Positions 1 to 6,146 of a stretch of 8,720 nt of DNA are shown in pieces. The stretch is from Kiritimatiellia bacterium. Its GTDB lineage: Bacteria > Verrucomicrobiota > Kiritimatiellia > UBA8416 > SLMC01. How positions within the stretch are numbered: the first letter of the stretch is position 1; each line of letters begins with the position of its first letter. Both the position numbers and the translations under genes were made by a program. The notes beneath the pieces were generated by a model. It did no database searches and was not told the DNA's origin. It was given only the letters and a program-made list of their open reading frames with translations. The stretch covers positions 1-8,720 of the forward strand of contig SLMC01000223.1 of the NCBI GenBank assembly GCA_007133745.1. Reading direction: 5' to 3'.

Positions 1-4
1 CAAA

Positions 5-30
5 GGAAGCGACGCAGATGCATCGCTTCC
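5..30 (-). terminator. Possible terminator hairpin beyond pckG
   Basis: A perfect 8-bp inverted repeat (GGAAGCGA at 5-12, TCGCTTCC at 23-30) encloses a 10-nt loop. Read leftward, the way pckG is transcribed, the stem is followed by TTTG and then the window ends, so the length of any U tract cannot be judged. It lies about 175 bases past the pckG stop codon. It could be the pckG terminator or just a dispersed palindrome. Confidence 0.35.
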
Positions 31-204
31 CATGACGGAACAGTCTGACGCGGCCTTCGGCCGCAACCAAAGTAAGCCGTCGGGCCTGGGAGCAATCTCA
101 GGTTTTTCGGAAGCGAGAGCAATGGTTTCGGGTGTCAGGGTTTAACATCTGCACCCCAACATTTTTTCCTGAAACCTATTCTCTCAACTCCTAACCCCTA
201 GCCC
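31..204. other. Intergenic region downstream of pckG
   Basis: No gene is visible here. It holds a short hairpin at 50-64 (6-bp stem, TTC loop) followed by a CGCAACCAA tail, a motif that recurs in other gaps of this window. At about 191-207 there is a heptamer-like C-rich run, CTAACCC then CTAGCCC then CTA, whose last CTA is the complement of the pckG stop codon. On the other strand this gives two GGGG tracts next to TTAGG, too few for a confident quadruplex. Confidence 0.5.
50..64. repeat. Short hairpin repeat, copy 1
   Basis: GCGGCC and GGCCGC pair around a TTC loop, followed by CGCAACCAA. A second copy with the same geometry is at 2253-2267 and a decayed one near 4824-4837. All three are intergenic. 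It resembles small dispersed hairpin repeats of the REP kind, but no family is recognised. Confidence 0.45.
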
Positions 205-2010
205 CTACGCTTCCAAACGTTTTTTCAACGCCTGCAACTCGCGGTCGATCGCAGGCGGCAGCTTGTCGCCAAACTTGTGGAAGTATTCAGTGGCCTCGTC
301 CGCCTCCTTCTTCCAGCCTTCCGCATCGACACGCAGCAGTTCCGCCATGTCCTCGGCCGGCAGATCCAAGCCTGACAAATCCAGCGCGTCGGATGTCGGG
401 ATCATGCCGATCGGGCTTTCGACAGCCTTGCCAGCGCCTTCGACGCGTTCGCAGATCCATTTGAGCACGCGGCTGTTGTCGCCGAACCCGGGCCAGAGCC
501 AGCGACCGTCCTCGCCTTTCCGGAACCAGTTGACGAAAAAGACCTTGGGCAGGTTCGCTGCCTTGGGGTTTTCGCCAAGCTTCAGCCAATGGGTCAGGTA
601 ATCGCCGATATGGTAGCCGCAGAACGGCAGCATGGCGAACGGGTCGCGGCGCAGAACGCCGGCTTGCGCCAAGTTGGCCGCCGTGGTTTCCGATCCGGCT
701 GAAGCGCCCATGAACACGCCGTGTTCCCAGTTGAAGGCTTCGGCCACCAGCGGGATGACGCTCGGGCGACGGCCGCCGAACAGGAACGCCGAAATCGGCA
801 CGCCGTCCGGGTTCTCCCATTCGGGATCGATCACGGGGCACTGCGCGGCCGGCGCGGTGAAGCGGGCGTTGGGATGCGCACCTTTGCGGCCGCAGTCGGG
901 CGTCCATTCCTCGCCTTTCCAGTCGATCCCTTTTTCAGGCGGGGGCACACCCATGTCTTCCCACCACACGTCGTTGTCGGGGGTAAGAACCACGTTGGTG
1001 AAGATGCTGTTGCGGGACAGCGAGGCCAGCGCGTGCGGGTTCGACTGTTCCGAGGTGCCCGGGGCCACACCGAAGAAGCCGGTTTCCGGGTTCATGGCGT
1101 AGAGGCGGCCGTCCTCGCCCACGCGCATCCAGGCGATGTCGTCGCCGACGCAGTGGACGGTCCAGCCGGGCAAGCTGGGCTTCATCATGGCCAGATTGGT
1201 CTTGCCGCAGGCGCTGGGGAAGGCGGCGGCAACATAATGTTTTTTTCCTTCCGGCGAGGTCAGTCGCAGAATGAGCATGTGTTCGGCCAGCCAACCTTCG
1301 CGGCGTGCCACAACCGAGGCGATGCGCAGGGCCAGGCATTTCTTGCCGAGCAGCGCGTTGCCGCCGTACCCGGACCCGTAGGACCAGATGGAGGGCTCTT
1401 CGGGGAAGTGGACAATGTATTTGTTGGCCGGATCGTTTTCGCAAGGCCACGGAACATCGGCCTGGCCGGGCTTCAGCGGCGCGCCGACCGAATGCAGGCA
1501 CGGAATGAAGTCGCCATCCGGCCCGAGATTGTCCAGTGCCGCCCGGCCCATGCGCGTCATGATGCGCATATTGGCCACGACATAGGCGGAATCGGTGAGT
1601 TCGATACCGATTTTGCGGATCGGCGAATCGAGCGGGCCCATCGAAAAGGGAATCACATACAGGGTTCGGCCGGCCATGCAGCCGTCGAACATGCCTTCGA
1701 GCTTCTTTTTCATCTCGACGGGATCCGCCCAGTGGTTGGTCGGGCCGGCGTCTTCCTCGCGAGCCGAGCAGATGAACGTGCGATCTTCGACTCGGGCCAC
1801 ATCGCTGGGATGGGAACGGGCCAGAAAGCTGTTGGGCCGTTTGTCTTCGTTAAGACGGGTGAAGGTGCCGCCTTTGACCATCAGATCGCACAGCGCCGTG
1901 TTTTCCTCCTCCGATCCGTCGCACCAGTGCACGCGGTCCGGTTTGCAAAGCTTGACGGCTTGTTCGACCCAGTCGATGAGCTTTTGGTTTTTGGTTGGCA
2001 ATGTCGGCAT
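205..2010 (-). CDS. pckG: Phosphoenolpyruvate carboxykinase (GTP)
   Basis: This cytosolic enzyme interconverts oxaloacetate plus GTP with phosphoenolpyruvate, CO2 and GDP, linking the TCA cycle to gluconeogenesis. The product is 601 residues, the normal length of the GTP-dependent class, and appears intact. Visible motifs, numbered from the ATG, are the substrate arginine region ARSHPSDVARVEDRT (about 64-78), YGGN (215-218), the nucleotide P-loop FPSACGKTN (264-272) with the reactive cysteine 268, the metal-binding GDDIAWM (289-295), the mobile lid region around GSETTAA (439-445) and FGDNSR (509-514). A longer reading starts at a TTG at 2016, but AAAGGA lies only 3 nt from that codon and 9 nt from the ATG at 2010, so the ATG is preferred. 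It is monocistronic as far as seen, with its own promoter near 2163-2190 and a long structured leader containing a terminator. The family call is very secure; the direction of flux in the cell is inference. Confidence 0.97.
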   Translation of the reverse strand: MPTLPTKNQKLIDWVEQAVKLCKPDRVHWCDGSEEENTALCDLMVKGGTFTRLNEDKRPNSFLARSHPSDVARVEDRTFICSAREEDAGPTNHWADPVEMKKKLEGMFDGCMAGRTLYVIPFSMGPLDSPIRKIGIELTDSAYVVANMRIMTRMGRAALDNLGPDGDFIPCLHSVGAPLKPGQADVPWPCENDPANKYIVHFPEEPSIWSYGSGYGGNALLGKKCLALRIASVVARREGWLAEHMLILRLTSPEGKKHYVAAAFPSACGKTNLAMMKPSLPGWTVHCVGDDIAWMRVGEDGRLYAMNPETGFFGVAPGTSEQSNPHALASLSRNSIFTNVVLTPDNDVWWEDMGVPPPEKGIDWKGEEWTPDCGRKGAHPNARFTAPAAQCPVIDPEWENPDGVPISAFLFGGRRPSVIPLVAEAFNWEHGVFMGASAGSETTAANLAQAGVLRRDPFAMLPFCGYHIGDYLTHWLKLGENPKAANLPKVFFVNWFRKGEDGRWLWPGFGDNSRVLKWICERVEGAGKAVESPIGMIPTSDALDLSGLDLPAEDMAELLRVDAEGWKKEADEATEYFHKFGDKLPPAIDRELQALKKRLEA

Positions 2011-2040
2011 GATCAACGGTCCTTTCGTTTATTTGGGGAC

Positions 2041-2080
2041 AAAAAAAGGCCAGCGCAATCCCGAGACCGCTGCTGACCTT
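2041..2080 (-). terminator. Intrinsic terminator inside the pckG leader
   Basis: In the leftward transcript AAGGUCAGC (2080-2072) pairs with GCUGGCCUU (2054-2046), nine pairs including one G-U, around a 17-nt loop. A run of seven U (2047-2041) ends the structure, two of them inside the stem. It sits downstream of a good promoter and about 30 nt before the pckG start codon. No other gene ends just upstream on this strand: the next one ends at 2625, beyond the promoter. This points to premature termination rather than terminating a neighbour. Confidence 0.65.
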
Positions 2081-2096
2081 GCGCCTTGAACAAACT

Positions 2097-2125
2097 CCCG
2101 TTTGCTTCCCGGCGGGAAAAACGGG
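2097..2125 (-). ncRNA. Strong hairpin in the pckG leader
   Basis: Twelve base pairs form an almost continuous stem: CCCGUUU with AAACGGG outside and UUCCC with GGGAA inside, a GCC loop, and a 2-nt GC bulge on the 3' side. It lies between the promoter and the leader terminator and would be the first stable structure to fold. It may be the core of an aptamer or a protein-binding stem. It has no U tract of its own. Confidence 0.6.
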
Positions 2126-2162
2126 CGGTCGTCAACTCGCTATATGCAATGAGAAAGACGCC

Positions 2163-2190
2163 ATCCTAGCGCATGAACCTGGATTGTCAA
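2163..2190 (-). promoter_or_regulatory. pckG promoter, sigma70 type
   Basis: Read leftward, a perfect -35 box TTGACA (2190-2185) and a -10 box TAGGAT (2168-2163) are separated by 16 bp. The predicted start is near 2156, about 146 nt before the pckG ATG. Confidence 0.75.
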
Positions 2191-2246
2191 GGGGCGAGCG
2201 AAAAAAAATCGTTGGCGCTCCATTGTTCAGTTGCCGCCCATAAGGG

Positions 2247-2272
2247 CACAAGGCGGGCTTCGCCCGCAACCC
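2247..2272. repeat. Short hairpin repeat, copy 2
   Basis: The 18-base string CACAAGGCGGGCTTCGCC (2247-2264) occurs again exactly at 4819-4836. Within it GCGGGC and GCCCGC pair around TTC (2253-2267), followed by a CGCAACCCAA tail that resembles the tails of the other copies. Both exact copies lie between genes on the same strand orientation. Confidence 0.55.
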
Positions 2273-2286
2273 AAGTGCGTGGGTAT

Positions 2287-2511
2287 GTGGGTTTGGGACA
2301 GTATCATCCCATAGCATCTGGAATTATGGAATATTGGAAGCTTGGAATGTTGTAAACCTTTGAAAGCCAGCGACGGAACCTTTGCCTTGCGTCTGCCTGA
2401 CGCGCAGTGCGTTGCAGAATTTACGACAGAGGAAATCACCGTTTCGGCTTGCTATTATTATTCCAACATTCCCCCATTCCATTATTCCATGGGATGACAG
2501 TGGGTTTGGGA
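2287..2511. mobile_element. MITE-like inverted-repeat element with flanking direct repeats
   Basis: The 12-mer GTGGGTTTGGGA occurs at 2287-2298 and again at 2500-2511. Just inside are 11-bp terminal inverted repeats matching 10 of 11 (2302-2312 and 2489-2499), sharing TCATCCCAT. A second, longer pair of inverted arms (2327-2352 and 2464-2489, 26 nt each, 21 matches) is built of TGGAAT-type units. The interior is about 110 bp with no open frame of note and no transposase. This looks like a small non-autonomous element with a target duplication. Caveats: the direct repeat is GT-rich in a GT-rich stretch, and the left repeat is 3 nt away from its arm while the right one abuts. Confidence 0.4.
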
Positions 2512-2624
2512 GTATGTGAGTTTTCACCCCCACACTCACACACCCACACACTCACAAACAATCACGCCTCCAATTTCTTGTTTTTTCAGCAGGACGGCGG
2601 GATTAGCGCTAACCGGGCGGATCG

Positions 2625-3707
2625 CTAGGCCGAAGGCGAGCCATGGCTTAGGGCGTGGAATTCGAGCCGGTTCTTGACCGCCTCGACGAGCGCCTGGCCG
2701 GTGACCGGCTTGGGCAGATAGGTGTGCAGCGATTCCCTGTCCAAGGTCTGCCGGATGCTTTCGGGCGGGGTATAGCCCGTGCAGAACACGACGGCGGGCA
2801 TTTCCCATTTGTTTTCCTTGCAGGCTTTGCGAAGCTCCCGGAAGGTCTGCTCGCCATCCATGACCGGCATGGCGATATCCAGTATGATCACGGCATGATG
2901 TCCGCGGCGGAAAGCCTCCAGCGCCTGTTGTCCGTTGCTGGCGGTTTCGATCTGGAGTCCGGGGATTTTGGCGGTGAGCATACTCTCGAAAAACCGTTGC
3001 AGCGTGACTTCGTCGTCAACGATCAGAAGGCGGTCGCCTTGGGCCGGTTCGATGTCGGCAGCCGGGATTTCATAACGGTGCGCGGCGCCCGCGTACTTGA
3101 CTGTGCGCAGTTCCTCCTGCATCCGCAATTGCTGAATAACGGTCGTAATCCGGTTCAACGGAGTGGCGTATCGCACGTTGTTGTCGGCTTCCACCATGCC
3201 AAGCAGCATTTGCAACGGATTGTTGATTTCATGCGCCAAAGTGGTAATGGTCTCCATGCGGGCTTTGTTCTTTTCGGCGCGGATCAAAGCGTCTTGCGTG
3301 TCCTCCAGCCGGCTTTCGGTTTCGATGCGAGTGGTGACGTCGCGAACGGAAAAGCAGAGCTGCGGGTCTTGGCGCAGGTATATGTTGTGCACGGCGATTT
3401 CGCCGGGAAAAAGGGATCCGTCGGCTCGGACGCAGGAGGCTTCCAGAAGGACGTGCTTTTCGTTTTCCAGCGATTCCACGATGTTTTGCAGAATCTCGTC
3501 GTTGAATCCGCTGATCAAATCCTGTATCCGGCTATGGCACAGATCCACGGTTTCGCGACCGAACAGTTCGGCGGCGCGGGTGTTGGCCACGTCCACGTTG
3601 CCGTGCAGGCCGGCGATCAGAATGCCTTCGTAAACGCTTTGAAGCAATTCCTGAAAACGGAAGTCTTCCGCATCCTGTTCTTTTCGTTCCGACGGTTCGC
3701 CGGTCAT
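2625..3707 (-). CDS. PAS / histidine-phosphoacceptor / receiver signalling protein without ATPase domain
   Basis: A cytosolic phosphorelay-type protein of 360 residues, with no membrane segment. Numbered from the ATG, a PAS sensor domain spans about 16-126. A histidine-kinase-like phosphoacceptor helix with an H-box (LAHEINNPL, histidine 159) follows. A C-terminal receiver domain (about 226-351) has acidic pair D231/D232, phosphoacceptor D277 in LDIAMPVMDG, T310 and K333. The ATP-binding HATPase domain (N, G1, G2 boxes) normally found between the H-box and receiver is absent; only about 65 residues separate them. It probably passes or receives phosphate through a partner kinase, or works as a PAS-gated receiver. 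A longer reading begins at GTG 3719, but GGAGG lies five bases before the ATG at 3707, so the ATG is chosen. That ATG overlaps the stop of the upstream M42 peptidase (ATGA), so the two are co-transcribed and coupled. There is no DNA-binding output domain. Confidence 0.85.
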   Translation of the reverse strand: MTGEPSERKEQDAEDFRFQELLQSVYEGILIAGLHGNVDVANTRAAELFGRETVDLCHSRIQDLISGFNDEILQNIVESLENEKHVLLEASCVRADGSLFPGEIAVHNIYLRQDPQLCFSVRDVTTRIETESRLEDTQDALIRAEKNKARMETITTLAHEINNPLQMLLGMVEADNNVRYATPLNRITTVIQQLRMQEELRTVKYAGAAHRYEIPAADIEPAQGDRLLIVDDEVTLQRFFESMLTAKIPGLQIETASNGQQALEAFRRGHHAVIILDIAMPVMDGEQTFRELRKACKENKWEMPAVVFCTGYTPPESIRQTLDRESLHTYLPKPVTGQALVEAVKNRLEFHALSHGSPSA

Positions 3708-4774
3708 GATTTCCTCCACGTCTCTTTCCCGGTCAGGCCGGCGATGTAATGGGCGAGCAATTTGACGGTTTTCTCGATGTCGTCCAGGTCCACGGTTTCC
3801 ACGGCGCTGTGCATGTTGCGGCAGGCCACGCTGACCAGGCCGGCGGCGACGCCGCTGCGGGTCATGTGCATGGCGAAAGCGTCCGTGCCGGCGCCGCGGG
3901 GCTCGGGCTGAATCTGGGTTCGTATTTTGGCCGTCTTGGCGGCTTTGCGCAAACCTTCCAGGACTTTTTTGTTATGGGTCGGCCCGCAATGCAGGACCGG
4001 CCCGTCGCCCAGCTTGCTTTCGCCGACGATTTTGGGATTCATGTCCGGATAATCCGTAGCGAAGGCGACATCCACGGCCAGACCCACGGCCGGATCCACG
4101 CCGAACGCGGCTGTGTGCGATCCGCGAAGGCCCACTTCCTCCTGCACGGTGCTGACGGCATGCACAGCCACATTCAGTTTGCGCCCCTTCAACAGCCGCA
4201 GCGTATCGGCCACGACAAACGAGCCTACGCGGTCATCCATGCCGCGACAAGCCACGCGACCGTTGGCCAGCTCGATCCAGTGCGCGTCAATGGTGGCGAC
4301 ATCGCCGACGGACACGAGCTTCTCGGCATCCTTGCGGCTCTTGGCCCCAATGTCCACCCACAGCTCGTGAATGGCGGGCGGTTTGTTCTTGTCGGACGAA
4401 TCGTGCCGTGTCAGATGGATCGGCTTGACGCCGAACACGCCCGGCACAAGGCCGTTGCGGCCCTGGATCACAATGCGTTCGGCTTGCAGCAGCGATTCCT
4501 GCATGCCGCCGAGCACGGACATGATCAGGAAACCCTTCTCGTCGATATGCTGGATCATAAGTCCGATTTCATCGCAATGCCCCGCCAGCATCACCCGGTA
4601 TTTCCCGTCGGGATTGAGAACGCCATGCACGTTGCCGTGAACATCGCATTCCACCCGGTCCGCATAGACGCGCATGTAATCGGCCACGACCTTTTGTCCG
4701 GCCTCTTCAGATCCGGACGGAGTGGGCGTTGCCAGCAGTTCCTTCAAAAAACGCAAGGCTTGCTTGTTCATCAT
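3704..4774 (-). CDS. M42 family metallo-aminopeptidase (TET-like)
   Basis: The 356-residue product matches the usual length of M42 dinuclear-metal peptidases, which form large cytosolic TET complexes and trim short peptides from the N-terminus. The full ligand set is visible: H66 in AGHCDEIG, bridging D180 in RGMDDRVG, general base E212 and ligand E213 in VQEEVGLRGS, D235 in VDVAFATD, and H322 in RNMHSAVE. It should therefore be active; members of this family have also been annotated as cellulases by historical error. Two adjacent ATGs are possible (4774 and 4771); AGGGG lies 6-9 bases upstream of either. There is no signal peptide. Its last codons carry the ribosome site for the downstream signalling gene, and the two genes overlap by 4 bases. 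Substrate preference cannot be told from the sequence. Confidence 0.93.
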   Translation of the reverse strand: MMNKQALRFLKELLATPTPSGSEEAGQKVVADYMRVYADRVECDVHGNVHGVLNPDGKYRVMLAGHCDEIGLMIQHIDEKGFLIMSVLGGMQESLLQAERIVIQGRNGLVPGVFGVKPIHLTRHDSSDKNKPPAIHELWVDIGAKSRKDAEKLVSVGDVATIDAHWIELANGRVACRGMDDRVGSFVVADTLRLLKGRKLNVAVHAVSTVQEEVGLRGSHTAAFGVDPAVGLAVDVAFATDYPDMNPKIVGESKLGDGPVLHCGPTHNKKVLEGLRKAAKTAKIRTQIQPEPRGAGTDAFAMHMTRSGVAAGLVSVACRNMHSAVETVDLDDIEKTVKLLAHYIAGLTGKETWRKS

Positions 4775-4818
4775 TGTTTTCCCCTTTTATGTTTTACGCG
4801 CATTGCGTTAGCAAAGGC

Positions 4819-4844
4819 CACAAGGCGGGCTTCGCCGCACCCAA
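4819..4844. repeat. Short hairpin repeat, copy 3 (partly decayed)
   Basis: Eighteen bases (4819-4836) are identical to 2247-2264. The downstream half of the stem has lost a C, leaving GCCGC instead of GCCCGC, so the pairing is shortened. The CGCACCCAA tail is still recognisable. Confidence 0.5.
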
Positions 4845-4860
4845 TGTTTTTTCAACTATG

Positions 4861-4874
4861 AAATACGCGTATTT
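4861..4874. promoter_or_regulatory. Perfect 14-bp palindrome, candidate operator
   Basis: AAATACGCGTATTT is its own reverse complement. It lies 87 bp upstream of the start of the M42 peptidase gene, in the region where its promoter should be. It has the size of a dimeric repressor site, but no regulator is identified and no clear promoter boxes flank it. Confidence 0.35.
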
Positions 4875-4965
4875 TTTCCTAATCCGGAAATTTGCTTTTC
4901 GCGTGTTTCGTAGTTTCTCTTTTAAAAAGATAGACGCAAAAGCGTGTATGTTGTTCGGAAAGACT

Positions 4966-6144
4966 TTAAGGATTGGCTTGGGCGGCTTTTTCGCGCAAGG
5001 CGGCCAGTTCGTCGCGCAACGTTTGCAGTTGCTGTCTCAAAGCTTCGTTTTCGCGGGACAGAGCGACAAGATGCTCGATCCAGGGCGACAGCCGGTTTTT
5101 CAGGGCCTCCACTTCGGCCGCGTCTTTTGCGACAGCGCCCTGTTGCGCCAGAGCCAGCTTGACCAGACGGGCGATATCCTCCTGTTCCTGGCGAGCGCCC
5201 TTGTCGGTTGCCGTCGCGCGCAAGGCAGTCAGCTCGGCTTGCCGTTGCGTCACGGCTTGACCGATTCGCATGATGTCGCGTTCGACGGATGCGATATTCC
5301 GTTCGACCGTTTTCAAGGCTTCCGTTTCTCTTTGCGCCGCCCCATGTTTCGCATGCGAACCGGCTTGCTCGCGCAAAAGACGATCCAAATCCTTTTGCCG
5401 GAGCATCAGCGCCTTGTCTTCTCCGGGCGTTTCGTGCAGCGTCTGGCGAACCCAGTGCTCCGTTTCCTGCAATTCAGTTCGCAACCGACGGTTTTCGATA
5501 TCGGACAGCCGAATGTTCCGTTGCAGGTCCTGGATGCGTACCGCGTTTGCGCGCGCTTGGCTCAGGGCGGTTTCCAGCGCCGTCCGCTGTTCGGACGATT
5601 CCCGCAAAACTGACTGAAGCTGCTGTTCCCGAATCTTGTCCGGATCCGTTTCCGGCTCGGGCGGCGGTTCGAGGCGCGCATCCGTTCGGGAAACCTGAAA
5701 TGCGCCCTCGTACTCGGCGAACCGATAAAGCAGAGTCAAGGTCTCATCGTCGGATTCGACAACGGGATAACGATCTCCCTCCAGAAAAAGCGCGTATCCG
5801 GGAGACAGCGAGACCGGCACGAGAATCGCAATGGTATTCGATTCCATGGATCCGTCGTATGTCCAGAGTCGGGCTGTCGCCCGGCCCCATTCGTCCCGGC
5901 GCGCCATTTGCGCCAGACGTGTCTGGCCCTGTTCGTCCCGGCATACCACCAGATAGCCTTCATCCCAGGCGTGGACGCATACCAAGCGCTGATTTTCCTG
6001 AAGACGCGAAAACGGCGCCGGGCCGGGAGCCGGAACGCGCACATCCCGGTTCATGACGGCAAAGCCCGAACCGACCCCTGAAGCGGCCATCCCGACCATC
6101 AAGCACAGCGTAACCGTCATTTGTCGTTTTGCGCACTGCGGCAT
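4966..6144 (-). CDS. Exported coiled-coil protein of unknown function
   Basis: Not recognised as a known family. The 392-residue product begins with a basic stretch and a hydrophobic segment (about 9-30, ending near GSGFA), fitting a signal peptide or N-terminal membrane anchor, so the rest is probably periplasmic. Residues 45-155 look like a small beta-rich domain with two cysteines close together (CVHAWDEGYLVVC). After a proline/glutamate linker (about 158-168), most of the remainder (about 170-390) is charged, Q/E/R/L-rich and heptad-like, broken by a short loop with proline near 240 and another near 354, so it should form long coiled coils. A reading extended upstream would start at a TTG at 6249, but that extension covers the promoter. 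The ATG at 6144 has AGGAGG five bases before it. No partner gene is nearby; the peptidase gene lies 191 bp downstream on the same strand. Confidence 0.75.
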   Translation of the reverse strand: MPQCAKRQMTVTLCLMVGMAASGVGSGFAVMNRDVRVPAPGPAPFSRLQENQRLVCVHAWDEGYLVVCRDEQGQTRLAQMARRDEWGRATARLWTYDGSMESNTIAILVPVSLSPGYALFLEGDRYPVVESDDETLTLLYRFAEYEGAFQVSRTDARLEPPPEPETDPDKIREQQLQSVLRESSEQRTALETALSQARANAVRIQDLQRNIRLSDIENRRLRTELQETEHWVRQTLHETPGEDKALMLRQKDLDRLLREQAGSHAKHGAAQRETEALKTVERNIASVERDIMRIGQAVTQRQAELTALRATATDKGARQEQEDIARLVKLALAQQGAVAKDAAEVEALKNRLSPWIEHLVALSRENEALRQQLQTLRDELAALREKAAQANP

Positions 6145-6146
6145 CG

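Larger units (their letters stand above)
2018..2160 (-). promoter_or_regulatory. Structured pckG leader RNA, candidate attenuator
   Basis: Transcription from the promoter at 2163-2190 should start near 2156, giving an untranslated leader of about 145 nt with no ATG-started leader peptide. In RNA order it holds a short arm GUUGAC (2136-2131), a strong hairpin (2125-2097), and an intrinsic terminator (2080-2041). The pckG ribosome site follows. GUUGAC can pair with GUCAGC (2077-2072), and CGCC (2127-2124) with GGCG (2085-2082). The first pairing uses the 5' arm of the terminator, so the two folds exclude each other, as in many riboswitches. The terminator loop CGGUCU (2069-2064) could also pair with GGACCG at the ribosome site (2022-2017). 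No known riboswitch class is recognised. The pairings are read directly from the sequence; the regulatory role is inference. Confidence 0.6.
2191..2624. other. Repeat-rich intergenic region between pckG and the signalling gene
   Basis: No convincing gene lies in these 434 bases. From left to right it holds a short hairpin repeat (2247-2272), a GT-rich stretch, a MITE-like inverted-repeat structure flanked by 12-bp direct repeats (2287-2511), a CA-rich low-complexity stretch of alternating CACAC, CTCAC and CCCAC units (about 2527-2560), and a 10-bp palindrome TTAGCGCTAA (2603-2612) just past the stop of the signalling gene. That palindrome lacks a U tract, so I do not call it a terminator. Confidence 0.6.
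4775..4965. other. Upstream region of the peptidase-signalling operon
   Basis: This 191-bp AT-rich gap must drive the peptidase operon unless it is read through from the coiled-coil gene. I see no convincing -35/-10 pair. It contains a perfect 14-bp palindrome at 4861-4874, an AT-rich dyad TCTTTT-A-AAAAGA at 4918-4930, and the third hairpin-repeat copy at 4819-4837. Leftward past the coiled-coil stop, ACGC-TTTT-GCGT followed by TCTATCTTTTT could be a weak terminator. Confidence 0.5.

Noticed and set aside
188..208. G-quadruplex or telomere-like repeat at the pckG stop codon
   Set aside because: Only two GGGG tracts and one GG are present, and the heptamer is repeated barely twice.
2011..2016. 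TTG at 2016 as the start of pckG
   Set aside because: Only three bases separate it from AAAGGA; the ATG at 2010 has a normal 9-base spacing.
721..2076. A 451-codon open frame on the plus strand opposite pckG
   Set aside because: It lies wholly antisense to a gene with all PEP carboxykinase motifs, its translation is His/Gly/Arg-rich without domains, and such frames arise from the codon bias of the real gene.
2132..2551. Several 60-75 codon frames in the gap between pckG and the signalling gene
   Set aside because: They are short, overlap each other on both strands, lie in repeats and lack ribosome sites.
2603..2612. Palindrome TTAGCGCTAA as terminator of the signalling gene
   Set aside because: The stem has no loop and is not followed by a T run; the nearest A/T run is the wrong composition for leftward termination.
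2655..4861. Two long plus-strand frames (364 and 370 codons) opposite the signalling and peptidase genes
   Set aside because: Both mirror conserved minus-strand genes and show no ribosome site or recognisable protein features.
5289..6056. A 255-codon plus-strand frame opposite the coiled-coil gene
   Set aside because: It is Pro/Arg/Ala-rich and without motifs, whereas the opposite strand has promoter, doubled ribosome site, a hydrophobic N-terminus and coiled coil.
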